Origin: Flavobacterium piscisymbiosum
Lineage (GTDB): Bacteria; Bacteroidota; Bacteroidia; Flavobacteriales; Flavobacteriaceae
Length of the DNA: 64,000 nucleotides
Assembly: GCF_020905295.1 (NCBI RefSeq)
Contig: NZ_JAJJMM010000001.1
Span: forward strand, 1,798,001-1,862,000
Direction: 5' to 3'
The translations under genes were made by a program, and so were the position numbers. The notes beneath the pieces are model-generated. The model was not told the origin of the DNA and did not search any database. It saw only the letters and a program-made list of their open reading frames with translations. Position 1 is the first letter of the stretch. The number at the start of each line of letters is the position of its first letter. This document shows, one piece after another, positions 35,562-43,206 of this stretch.

Positions 35562-35598
35562 AAGCCCTTTTGGTAGCCATCCTAAAGGGCTTTTTTTT
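35562..35598 (+). terminator. Attenuator terminator before the metY genes
   Basis: AAGCCCTTT (35562-35570) pairs with AAAGGGCTT (35584-35592), then T's. The stem and its TTTTGGTA loop resemble the terminator of the sister module at 39043-39079. Confidence 0.85.
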
Positions 35599-35624
35599 AT
35601 TTCAACACTTTTAAATTTTATATT

Positions 35625-35819
35625 ATGAAAACATTAAACTCAATTGCAGTAGAATATTTATTGAGAAACGATTCTCAAAAAAACAATAATAAATCCGAAG
35701 ACATAACAAAAGAAGTTTCAAGACTAAATGCAGAACAAGCGGTAATAAGAAGTCAAAAATCATTGCTGCTCCTAATGTATAATCTTGAAGAAGAAGGAGA
35801 AGATTTTTTTATTCAATAA
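35625..35819 (+). CDS. Small protein of unknown function, attenuator-linked (copy 1)
   Basis: A 64-residue protein encoded between the Cys/Met attenuator and metY. No known motif, no Cys, no signal peptide; it is rich in Asn, Lys, Glu and Ser. Its C-terminus QKSLLLLMYNLEEEGEDFFI aligns with PNSLLFLMYSKENETLFI of the 66-residue protein at 39159, and both begin with M-x(1-2)-LN-I, so they seem to be distant paralogues in equivalent places. The DNA between it and metY (35820-35945) is AT-rich with repeated ATCAATTTCAATAACAAT-like words. It could be a small regulator or chaperone of the sulfur enzymes, or a decoy reading frame; function unknown. Confidence 0.6.
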   Translation: MKTLNSIAVEYLLRNDSQKNNNKSEDITKEVSRLNAEQAVIRSQKSLLLLMYNLEEEGEDFFIQ

Positions 35820-35945
35820 ATATAAATTCAATATCAATAACAATTTCAAAAATCAATTTTAATTGTGATTTCAAATAACGATTACAATCAGAAATCAATT
35901 TCAATAACAATATATAGTATTAACAATACCTAAAAAACTAAGATC

Positions 35946-37250
35946 ATGAGCACACAAAAATTCGCAACAAACGCACTACACGCAGGACACGATGTTACTA
36001 AAAATGCAGGAACCAGAGCAGTGCCTATTTATCAGACATCATCATATGTATTTAACGATTCAGATCACGCTGCCAATTTATTTGGTCTTGCCGAAGCCGG
36101 ATTTATTTACACAAGATTAAATAATCCAACAAACGATATTTTAGAACAACGACTGGCGGCACTCGAAGGCGGAATTGGAGCTGTAGTTACTGCATCCGGA
36201 GCATCGGCAATTTCTACAACATTATTGACCTTGCTAAAAGCGGGCGATCATATTGTGGCTTCGAATAGTTTATACGGAGGAACTTATAATTTGCTAAATG
36301 TAACTTTACCTCGTTTAGGCATTACAACCACTTTTGTAGCTCCTTCTAAACCTGAAAATTTTACAAAAGCAGCTAAAGAAAATACAAGAGCCTTTTTTGT
36401 AGAATCTTTAGGAAATCCAAAATTAGATGTATTAGACTTAAAAGGAATTTCGGCGGAAGCCAAAAACTTTAAAGTACCTTTTATTGTAGACAATACGGTT
36501 GCTACACCTTATTTATTGAATCCAATTGAGTACGGCGCAGATATCGTAATTCACTCTTTAACCAAATATATTTCAGGAAACGGAACTTCATTAGGAGGTG
36601 TTATTATAGATGCAGGAAAATTTGACTGGTCAAACGGAAAATTCCCTGAATTTACAGAACCTTCTGCAGGATATCACGGATTAGTGTATCATGAAGCTTT
36701 AGGAAATGCAGCTTTTATAGCAAAAGCAAGAATCGAAGGTTTACGTGATTTTGGCGCAGCTTTAAGTCCGTTTAATGCTTTTCAGATTATTCAGGGATTA
36801 GAAACTTTACCAATCCGAATCCAGAAACATAGCGAAAATGCTTTGGCTCTGGCCTCATGGTTAGAAAAACAAGATGAGGTAGTTTGGGTAAATTATCCAG
36901 GTCTTAAAAACAATAAATATTATGATTTAGCCCAACAATATTTACCAAAAGGACAAAGTGGCGTGATCACTTTTGGACTAAAAGGTGGTTTTGATGCCGC
37001 TAAAAAAGTGGTAGATCAGACTAAGTTGTTCTCGCTTTTGGCCAATATTGGTGATACAAAATCACTAATTATTCACCCGGCAAGTACAACGCACCAGCAA
37101 TTGTCTGATGCAGACCAACTGGAAACAGGAGTTTCAAAAGATTTAGTTCGACTTTCTGTCGGAATTGAAGATATCGAGGATTTAATAGCTGATTTGCAAG
37201 CCGCTTTCGCAAGCGTTACCCAATCGCAATACAGTATTAATAAAAATTAG
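35946..37250 (+). CDS. metY: O-acetylhomoserine sulfhydrylase
   Basis: A 434-residue PLP enzyme of the Cys/Met-metabolism family that makes homocysteine from O-acetylhomoserine and sulfide. Motifs: TNALHAGHDVTKNAGTRAVP, the substrate/PLP loop TRLNNPTNDILEQRLAALEGG, SGASAISTTLLTLLKAGDHI, VDNTVATPYLLNPIEYGADI, and the PLP Lys in HSLTKYISGNGTSLGG. The length and the GNGTSLGG loop fit MetY rather than the shorter cystathionine synthases. It uses the product of MetX (39729) and sulfide from the cys operon. Control through the Cys/Met attenuator at 35450-35598 would couple it to supply of its end products. Confidence 0.93.
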   Translation: MSTQKFATNALHAGHDVTKNAGTRAVPIYQTSSYVFNDSDHAANLFGLAEAGFIYTRLNNPTNDILEQRLAALEGGIGAVVTASGASAISTTLLTLLKAGDHIVASNSLYGGTYNLLNVTLPRLGITTTFVAPSKPENFTKAAKENTRAFFVESLGNPKLDVLDLKGISAEAKNFKVPFIVDNTVATPYLLNPIEYGADIVIHSLTKYISGNGTSLGGVIIDAGKFDWSNGKFPEFTEPSAGYHGLVYHEALGNAAFIAKARIEGLRDFGAALSPFNAFQIIQGLETLPIRIQKHSENALALASWLEKQDEVVWVNYPGLKNNKYYDLAQQYLPKGQSGVITFGLKGGFDAAKKVVDQTKLFSLLANIGDTKSLIIHPASTTHQQLSDADQLETGVSKDLVRLSVGIEDIEDLIADLQAAFASVTQSQYSINKN

Positions 37251-37344
37251 GTTTTTTTGTTTTTTGTTTGAAAAATTGCCTTTAGTAGCGTGAGTTCTGC
37301 TAGAGGTGATTTTTTATAAAAAACTATCAATATAAAAGTTTTTT

Positions 37345-37427
37345 ACCATATAAGTGATATAAGTTCCTATTAAGCGTTGCGCTAAGTTTCAGCTCTTTCT
37401 TAAAATTACTTATATCACTTATATGGT
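37345..37427. repeat. Inverted repeat with perfect 20-bp arms
   Basis: ACCATATAAGTGATATAAGT (37345-37364) is exactly inverted at 37408-37427. The 43-bp middle is AAGCGTTGCGC-like. A decayed relative is at 46780-46868. It looks like a MITE-like or REP-like element between metY and the homoserine-dehydrogenase-like gene and may form a transcript hairpin. Confidence 0.8.
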
Positions 37428-37454
37428 TTAATTAACCCCCAAAAAATTAAAATT

Positions 37455-38543
37455 ATGTCAAAGCTTAAAATAAATATCATCCTTTTTGGAATTGGAAATA
37501 TAGGAAGTACTTTGATCAATCAGATTATCGAAAGTCAGGAGTTTTTTCTCGAAAGTAAAAACATCGATTTTCATTTTCCTATTATAACCAATTCAACAGT
37601 TGCTTTTTTCGAGAAAGAAGGCGTAGGATATGCCTGGGAAACCAATTTCTTAGAATTGGCTGTTCCGTTTAAAGTGCAGGATATTATTGAATTTGCCAAA
37701 GAAAACGAATTTGAGAACTTAATAGCCGTTGATGCTACAGCAAGCGACGAGCTCATTCATCATTACAATACTTTGATCGAAAACGGATTTAATATTGTAG
37801 CGGTAAATAAAAAAGCCAATACACTGCCCATTGATTTGTATAAAGAAATCAGGGCAAATCTTAAAAAATACGACAAAGAATTTTTGTATGAAACATCTGT
37901 AGATACGGGTTTTCCGGTATTGCAAACCTTGAGAGATTTGTATTATTCGGGAGAAAAAATTACCAAGATACGAGGTGTTTTCTCTGATAATCTCAGTTAT
38001 GTCTTTAATCGTTTTGCGAATGAAGAAGCTACTTTTTCATCTCTTTTAAAAGATGCCAGTTTACTCGGATTAATGAGATCTACTTTTAAAGAAGATTTAT
38101 CGGGAAATGATACCGCAAGGAAACTATTGATTCTGACGAGGGAAATTGGGAAGGATTTTGATTTCTCTGATATAAAAATCAATTCGCTTATCACAGAAGA
38201 ACATCTGCAGAAAAACGGAATTCTTAATAAAGATGCCATCGACAAATCATTTAAAATTGCCAAAATAACCCAGGCAGACAATCATGTACTGAGATATGTA
38301 GGCGAATTTGATTTGCAGAAAAATACCCTGGAAGTCAAATTAGTTTCAGAACCAGTTTGGTCAGCCATAGGTCAGCTAAAAGGGTCAGATACCATTTTCG
38401 AAATCTACACACAATCGTATGCAGATGTTCCAATAGCAATTCAAAGCGCTTCGGCATGTAAGCAGGCCATTTCAAGAGGGATAATAACTGACATTTTAAA
38501 AGTAGCCGAGAAAATTAAAAATAAAGAAGCAGTTTGGCTGTAA
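37455..38543 (+). CDS. Diverged homoserine dehydrogenase-like protein
   Basis: A 362-residue stand-alone homoserine dehydrogenase homologue, similar to the C-terminal half of ThrA at 40720. The NAD(P)-binding N-terminus (NIILFGIGNIGSTLINQI) and the Lys motif (VAVNKKANTL) are kept, as are KEDLSGNDTARKLLIL with its Asp and Lys. Other hallmarks are lost: GAGLP is VDTGFP, GVFSGTLSY is GVFSDNLSY, and GYTEPDPREDL is GLMRSTFKEDL, so the substrate-binding Glu of TEPDP is gone. It may have another substrate, be a regulator, or be inactive. It lies 204 bp after metY beyond the inverted repeat at 37345 and may be read from the same transcript. Confidence 0.85.
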   Translation: MSKLKINIILFGIGNIGSTLINQIIESQEFFLESKNIDFHFPIITNSTVAFFEKEGVGYAWETNFLELAVPFKVQDIIEFAKENEFENLIAVDATASDELIHHYNTLIENGFNIVAVNKKANTLPIDLYKEIRANLKKYDKEFLYETSVDTGFPVLQTLRDLYYSGEKITKIRGVFSDNLSYVFNRFANEEATFSSLLKDASLLGLMRSTFKEDLSGNDTARKLLILTREIGKDFDFSDIKINSLITEEHLQKNGILNKDAIDKSFKIAKITQADNHVLRYVGEFDLQKNTLEVKLVSEPVWSAIGQLKGSDTIFEIYTQSYADVPIAIQSASACKQAISRGIITDILKVAEKIKNKEAVWL

Positions 38544-38652
38544 GTGGTTTCGAATAGTAGTTAGTTGTTCTTTGATATAATGAAACAGGAAAGTTCATTA
38601 CGTATTTTTTTGTAGGTTTTAACGCTTATATTTTTAAATCTTAAATTTGTAA

Positions 38653-38689
38653 GATGTTTTTTAACGTTAAAATGATGTTTTTTAACGTT
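38653..38689. repeat. Direct repeat GATGTTTTTTAACGTT, 21-bp period
   Basis: The 16-mer GATGTTTTTTAACGTT occurs at 38653-38668 and 38674-38689, exactly two helical turns apart, each with a TTAACGTTA/AACGTT palindrome core. It lies upstream of the possible promoter at 38717-38747, where an activator would bind. The rest of the gap 38544-38908 shows only that promoter. Confidence 0.6.
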
Positions 38690-38716
38690 TTTTAGGATTA
38701 ATTTGCTGATCCTCAC

Positions 38717-38747
38717 TTGCATAATTGAAAAAATATTCGCACATTTG
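38717..38747 (+). promoter_or_regulatory. Putative promoter of the second attenuator module
   Basis: TTG (38717-38719), 20 nt, CACATTTG (38740-38747), a near-match to TAnnTTTG with C at the first position, as in the putative promoter at 31955-31986. A GTCGATCGGGAC partial palindrome at 38800-38811 lies downstream and could be an operator. Confidence 0.4.
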
Positions 38748-38944
38748 TAATACCTCAAAATTACCAGAAAAATAAACTTAATATTCTGAAAATAGTTATG
38801 TCGATCGGGACAAAAGTTGAAACAACTTTATTTCTTAATTGATTTAAAAAAAGAAGATAAAAGTAAAATATTTCGGCAGTTTCCGGGAAGCTTATTAAAA
38901 TAAAACAAATGCAAGAATTTTTTAAAATAGCAAGTAAATCCAAG

Positions 38945-39010
38945 ATGAATAAATCCCTACAGATGAACAAGATGTTTAACGTCGCACGTATTTGTGTACG
39001 CGTCTGTTGA
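38945..39010 (+). CDS. Cys-codon attenuation leader peptide (metX region)
   Basis: A 21-codon frame from ATG to TGA ends in VARICVRVC, with Cys at 17 and 21, and holds three Met in its first ten residues; an in-frame ATG at 38909 could extend it to 33 codons. CTAAAAG (39013-39019), just past the stop, can pair with CTTTTGG (39048-39054; one G-U pair) in the 5' arm of the terminator at 39043-39079. A small hairpin TAAGTT/AACTTA (39026-39043) lies between, as in the metY module. The layout matches the modules at 32007 and 35450. Cys codons at the very end suggest Cys-tRNA sensing. Confidence 0.65.
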   Translation: MNKSLQMNKMFNVARICVRVC

Positions 39011-39042
39011 TACTAAAAGTATATATAAGTTGTATAAAACTT

Positions 39043-39079
39043 AAACCCTTTTGGTATTGTGATCCAAAAGGGTTTTTTT
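39043..39079 (+). terminator. Attenuator terminator of the metX region
   Basis: AAACCCTTTTGG (39043-39054) pairs with CCAAAAGGGTTT (39064-39075) and ends in seven T's. Nearly the same stem as the metY attenuator. Confidence 0.9.
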
Positions 39080-39158
39080 ATTCCATTTGGTTGCCATAAC
39101 AAAAAATTAAACAAATAATAAAGATTATAAAACGCAAACTAACATAAACTTAAATATC

Positions 39159-39359
39159 ATGAGCAAATTAAACTACATAACAAGAACATTTTCTACTTTG
39201 AAAAACTTAAGAGCTAAAAGAAACAATCCGCCGCCAGCAAATGAATTGGTACACCCAAGATTTGGAATCACGGAGGCTGATAAAATAGCAGAAAAAAAAG
39301 AACCAAATTCATTATTGTTTTTGATGTATTCAAAAGAAAATGAAACACTTTTTATCTAA
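39159..39359 (+). CDS. Small protein of unknown function, attenuator-linked (copy 2)
   Basis: A 66-residue basic protein between the second Cys attenuator and the SAM-I riboswitch of metX. Features: KLNYITRTFSTLKNLRAKRN, a Pro stretch (NPPPANELVHP), and a C-terminus PNSLLFLMYSKENETLFI that aligns with the small protein at 35625. No Cys, no membrane segment. Finding the same ending in the same position of two separately regulated sulfur modules argues that it is a real gene family. I do not recognise it. Confidence 0.6.
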   Translation: MSKLNYITRTFSTLKNLRAKRNNPPPANELVHPRFGITEADKIAEKKEPNSLLFLMYSKENETLFI

Positions 39360-39488
39360 ATCAAAAAGTATCATAAAATAGGGGAATACCTGCTTAATTT
39401 TACTGGGCAAATTGTTCGGTAATTTTTTGCGTACAATAGTTTTTGGTTGAATTATGTTTAAGAAATTAAGCAATCAGTTTCGATAAAA

Positions 39489-39520
39489 TTTGTTAGTTTA
39501 AGAAATAAGTAGTTAATTTG
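39489..39520 (+). promoter_or_regulatory. Putative promoter of the metX riboswitch transcript
   Basis: TTTG (39489-39492), 20 nt, TTAATTTG (39513-39520; one mismatch to TAnnTTTG), 30 nt before the riboswitch P1. Confidence 0.5.
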
Positions 39521-39550
39521 CACCTTTAAGTTCAAACACGTATTGAAAAT

Positions 39551-39655
39551 GTTATAAAGAAAGGACGAGGGATTAGACCCGATGAATCCTTAGCAACCCT
39601 TCGTTAAATCGAAGAAGGTGCTGCATTCTACCACGCCCAAACGTGGAAAGATAAC
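39551..39655 (+). promoter_or_regulatory. SAM-I riboswitch, metX leader
   Basis: The S-box core is clear: P1 GTTAT (39551) with ATAAC (39651), GAAAGGACGAGGGATTAGAC, then CCGATGAATCCTTAGCAACC, the P3 hairpin TTCG...CGAA, AAGGTGCTGCATTCTACC and the P4 hairpin CCACG..CGTGG followed by GAAAGATAAC. It lies 73 nt before metX. A pyrimidine run CTTTCTTT (39685-39692) is complementary to AAAGAAAG (39556-39563) at the aptamer start, a possible switch helix. High SAM should lower expression of metX and thrA. Confidence 0.93.
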
Positions 39656-39728
39656 AACAAGAATTTTCTAGTTTCACTCTAGTACTTTCTTTCTAATATT
39701 TCCACATACAAATCAATAATAAAAAGAT

Positions 39729-40718
39729 TTGAAATTGGAAAATATACTAAGTCCCATTATAATTCAAGATTTCATCACAGAAAGTGGTGCATCATATCCA
39801 TTATTGCCATTGAGCTTTACGCTTTCTGGTTTACCATTGCATAGCGCGCCTATAGTTTTGGTCAATCATGCTTTGACCGGAAATGCTCAGGTTACTGGCG
39901 AAAATGGCTGGTGGAATGACTTAATTGGCGACGAAAAAACAATTGATACCCTTAAATATACCGTATTAGCATTCGACGTTCCCGGAAACGGAAACGATTC
40001 GTTTGTAATAGAAAACTATCAGGATTTCACCACAAGAGATATTGCCAGAATTTTTATAAAAGGTCTGGAGGCATTAAATATCGCCCAATTGCACACCATT
40101 ATTGGAGGTTCTGTTGGCGGAGGAATTGCCTGGGAGATCCTTGCATTAGAACCTAATATAACTCAAAGCTTAATCCCGATTGCCACCGACTGGAAATCGA
40201 CCGACTGGATGATTGCTAATTGTTATTTACAAGAGCAAATACTGAACAATTCTTCGAGACCTATCGAAGATGCCAGAATACATGCTATGTTGTGTTACAG
40301 ATCTCCTGAATCATTTAAAGAAAAATTTCAACGTACGATCAACAACGAGCTTGCGATTTTTAATATCGAAAGCTGGTTGGCGCATCACGGCGAAAAATTA
40401 CAAAAGAGATACCAATTGTCAGCGTATAAACTGATGAACCAATTGCTCAAAACCATAGATATTACCAGAAACAGCGAAGATTTTGAAACTTTAATGTCCA
40501 GAACAAATGCAGCGATTCATATTATCGGAATCAACTCTGATTTGTTTTTTACACCAAAAGAAAATCGCGAAACTTTTCAGGAATTAAAGAAGTTCAAAGA
40601 CAATGTTTTTTACAGCGAAATAGATTCGGTTCACGGACATGACGCTTTTTTAATCGAGTACAAACAATTAGATCATTTACTTGCCGATATTTTTAAGGCA
40701 GAAACAATAGAAAAATAA
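39729..40718 (+). CDS. metX: Homoserine O-acetyltransferase
   Basis: A 329-residue alpha/beta-hydrolase-fold acyltransferase that activates homoserine for MetY and MetZ. Visible: the fold start APIVLVNHALTGNAQVTGENG, W-ND-IG, VLAFDVPGNGNDS, the nucleophile elbow IIGGSVGGGIAWEI with Ser at 128, acid in GINSDLFFTP, and the catalytic His 304 in SVHGHDAFLIEY. The only possible starts are TTG codons at 39729 or 39735: an in-frame stop lies at 39720 and the first ATG is deep in the domain. It is shorter than typical MetX (about 350-380), lacking part of the lid. It is controlled by the SAM-I riboswitch and followed after one base by thrA. Confidence 0.88.
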   Translation: MKLENILSPIIIQDFITESGASYPLLPLSFTLSGLPLHSAPIVLVNHALTGNAQVTGENGWWNDLIGDEKTIDTLKYTVLAFDVPGNGNDSFVIENYQDFTTRDIARIFIKGLEALNIAQLHTIIGGSVGGGIAWEILALEPNITQSLIPIATDWKSTDWMIANCYLQEQILNNSSRPIEDARIHAMLCYRSPESFKEKFQRTINNELAIFNIESWLAHHGEKLQKRYQLSAYKLMNQLLKTIDITRNSEDFETLMSRTNAAIHIIGINSDLFFTPKENRETFQELKKFKDNVFYSEIDSVHGHDAFLIEYKQLDHLLADIFKAETIEK

Positions 40719-40719
40719 A

Positions 40720-43134
40720 ATGAAAATATTAAAATTTGGAGGCAAATCGTTATCAAACGGAGAAGGACTTAACAAGGTAGTTTCAATCATTTCTGATAAA
40801 GTAAATCAAGGAGAACAAATTGCAGTTGTAGTTTCTGCCCGCGGAAATGCTACAGATGAATTAGAATATATTTTAAAACTTGCTTCCAAAAACGGCAATT
40901 ACAAACCATTATTTGAAAATTTTAAAACCTACCAGGTTTCAGATTATCCTCAGGTCGATTTGTCTGAAGAGTTTACTATTTTAGAAAAACTTTTTGAAGG
41001 CGTTAGCTTAATTGGTGATTACAGCAATAAAATAAAAGATCAGATTTTATCCAAAGGCGAATTGCTTTCGGCTAAATTGTTGACAGCGATTTTAAAAGAA
41101 AAAGGAATTCCGGCAAACTTTGTCGATTCGAGAGAATTGCTAAAAACTGATTCGAAATTTGGTGATGCACAACCATTGGAACAACTTTCTAAGAAAAATG
41201 TTGTCAATTATTTCAAAGAACACAATGGTTCAACGGTAAATATCGTAACGGGTTTCATTGGTTCAAACAACAACAACGATACAACAACTTTAGGCAGAAA
41301 CGGTAGTAATTATACAGCATCATTAATCGCAAATTATTTGAATGCCGAAGAATTACAAAACTTCACGCACGTTGACGGAATTTATACAGCAAATCCTGAT
41401 TTGGTTGCTGATGCTAAAAAAATCGAATTTCTTTCGTTTAACGAAGCGAACGAATTAGCGAATTTTGGCGCAACAATTTTGCATGCTAAAACAATAATTC
41501 CATTATTAGAAAAAAATATCCCGCTTCGTATTTTAAATACTTTCAATCACGAAAATCGAGGAACATTAATTACTTCAGATTCAGCTAAAGAAGGAATCAA
41601 AACACTTTCGGTTTTAGAGAATTTATCATTGGTAAATCTTGAAGGACGCGGATTATTAGGAAAATCTGGCGTTGATGCCAGAATTTTCAAAGTAATGGGC
41701 GATCACAATATTAGTGTAAGTATCATTTCTCAAGGTTCTTCAGAAAGAGGAATTGGCTTGGTTGTGGCTACAGATAAAGCAACAACGGCCATGATCGAAT
41801 TAGAAAAAGAGTTTGAAAATGATTTTTATTCTAAAGATGTAAACCAAATTACGGTAACAGATAATGTTTCGGTTATTTCGATTATTGGTCAGGATTTGAG
41901 CACTTTTCATAAGCCTTACACCGCTTTAATCAAAAATAAAATAGTTCCAATTTTGTTCAACAACACCGTTACGGGTAAAAACGTGAGTTTGGTGGTTAAA
42001 AAATCAGAACTTAATAAAGCGTTAAATGTAATTCACGGAGAGATTTTTGGAGTTTCAAAGAAAATCAACATTGCCATTTTCGGTCACGGATTAGTTGGCG
42101 GAACTTTAATCAATCAGATTTTAGAATCGGCTGCTGCAATCGAAAAACGTAAAGACATCAAGTTGAACGTTTTTGCAATTGCCAATTCGAAGAAATTACT
42201 TTTAAACAAAAATGGAGTAACTTCAAACTGGAAAAATGATATTGCAAAAGACGGTCTTGAATATACCATCAATGATGTAATTGCTTACGCGAACCAACAC
42301 CATTTAGAAAACTTAATTGCGATTGATAATACAGCAAGTGCTTCTTTTGTAGAAAATTATATTTCGTTGATTGAGAGTAGTTTCGACTTGATTTCATCTA
42401 ATAAAGTGGCCAATACATTAAGCTATGGTTTTTATAAAGAACTGAGAAAATCTTTGACAGAAAATCAAAAGAATTATTTGTATGAAACCAATGTTGGTGC
42501 CGGTTTACCATTAATTGATACGATAAAATTATTGCACCTTTCGGGTGAAAATATCACAAAAATAAAAGGTGTTTTCTCGGGAACATTAAGTTATTTATTC
42601 AATAATTTCTCTGCAAAAGACGCTCCGTTTAGTGAGATTCTGCAAGAAGCAATCGATAACGGATATACAGAACCAGACCCGCGTGAGGATTTATGCGGAA
42701 ATGATGTGGGAAGAAAATTATTGATCTTGGCAAGAGAATTAGATTTACAAAATGAGTTCGAAGAAATCTCGATTCAGAATTTGATTCCGGAACATTTACG
42801 TGACGGAAACGTATCAGATTTCTTAACAAAACTAAAAGAATTCGACCCGATTTATGAGAAAATAAAAGCCGATCAAAAGCCAAATCATGTATTAAGATAC
42901 ATTGGTGAATTGTCTGGAGATTTACAAAATGATAAAGGAATTTTGGAAGTAAAATTAGTTTCTGTTCCTTCAGACACTGCTTTAGGCGGATTAAAAGGAT
43001 CTGATTCTTTCTTCGAAATCTATACAGAATCTTACGGAGATCGCCCAATTGTAATTCAGGGAGCCGGTGCAGGTTCTGCGGTAACGGCAAGAGGAGTTTT
43101 TGGAGATATTTTGAGATTATCAGATAAAGGATAA
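40720..43134 (+). CDS. thrA: Bifunctional aspartokinase / homoserine dehydrogenase
   Basis: An 804-residue fusion that carries out the first and third steps from aspartate to homoserine. Aspartokinase (about 1-290): MKILKFGGKSLSN, VVVSARGNATDE, TTLGRNGSNYTASLIANYL, HVDGIYTANPDLV; two ACT domains follow (about 300-450; VNLEGRGLLGKSGVDARIFK) for allosteric control; homoserine dehydrogenase (about 455-804): IAIFGHGLVGGTLI, SSNKVANTL, NVGAGLPLIDT, GVFSGTLSYLF, NGYTEPDPREDLCGNDVGRK. All dehydrogenase residues missing from the gene at 37455 are present here. The gene begins one base after the metX stop, so it shares the SAM-I riboswitch. Confidence 0.95.
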   Translation: MKILKFGGKSLSNGEGLNKVVSIISDKVNQGEQIAVVVSARGNATDELEYILKLASKNGNYKPLFENFKTYQVSDYPQVDLSEEFTILEKLFEGVSLIGDYSNKIKDQILSKGELLSAKLLTAILKEKGIPANFVDSRELLKTDSKFGDAQPLEQLSKKNVVNYFKEHNGSTVNIVTGFIGSNNNNDTTTLGRNGSNYTASLIANYLNAEELQNFTHVDGIYTANPDLVADAKKIEFLSFNEANELANFGATILHAKTIIPLLEKNIPLRILNTFNHENRGTLITSDSAKEGIKTLSVLENLSLVNLEGRGLLGKSGVDARIFKVMGDHNISVSIISQGSSERGIGLVVATDKATTAMIELEKEFENDFYSKDVNQITVTDNVSVISIIGQDLSTFHKPYTALIKNKIVPILFNNTVTGKNVSLVVKKSELNKALNVIHGEIFGVSKKINIAIFGHGLVGGTLINQILESAAAIEKRKDIKLNVFAIANSKKLLLNKNGVTSNWKNDIAKDGLEYTINDVIAYANQHHLENLIAIDNTASASFVENYISLIESSFDLISSNKVANTLSYGFYKELRKSLTENQKNYLYETNVGAGLPLIDTIKLLHLSGENITKIKGVFSGTLSYLFNNFSAKDAPFSEILQEAIDNGYTEPDPREDLCGNDVGRKLLILARELDLQNEFEEISIQNLIPEHLRDGNVSDFLTKLKEFDPIYEKIKADQKPNHVLRYIGELSGDLQNDKGILEVKLVSVPSDTALGGLKGSDSFFEIYTESYGDRPIVIQGAGAGSAVTARGVFGDILRLSDKG

Positions 43135-43206
43135 TTAATTTTAGTCCCGCGAGGCTTCGGGATAGAGTGTAGATTTTTTAAAAGCCGATTAATAAACATT
43201 TAAAGA

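Noticed and set aside
42629..43090. Long minus-strand reading frame inside thrA
   Set aside because: It lies opposite conserved homoserine dehydrogenase motifs and has Leu/Arg-rich shadow composition.
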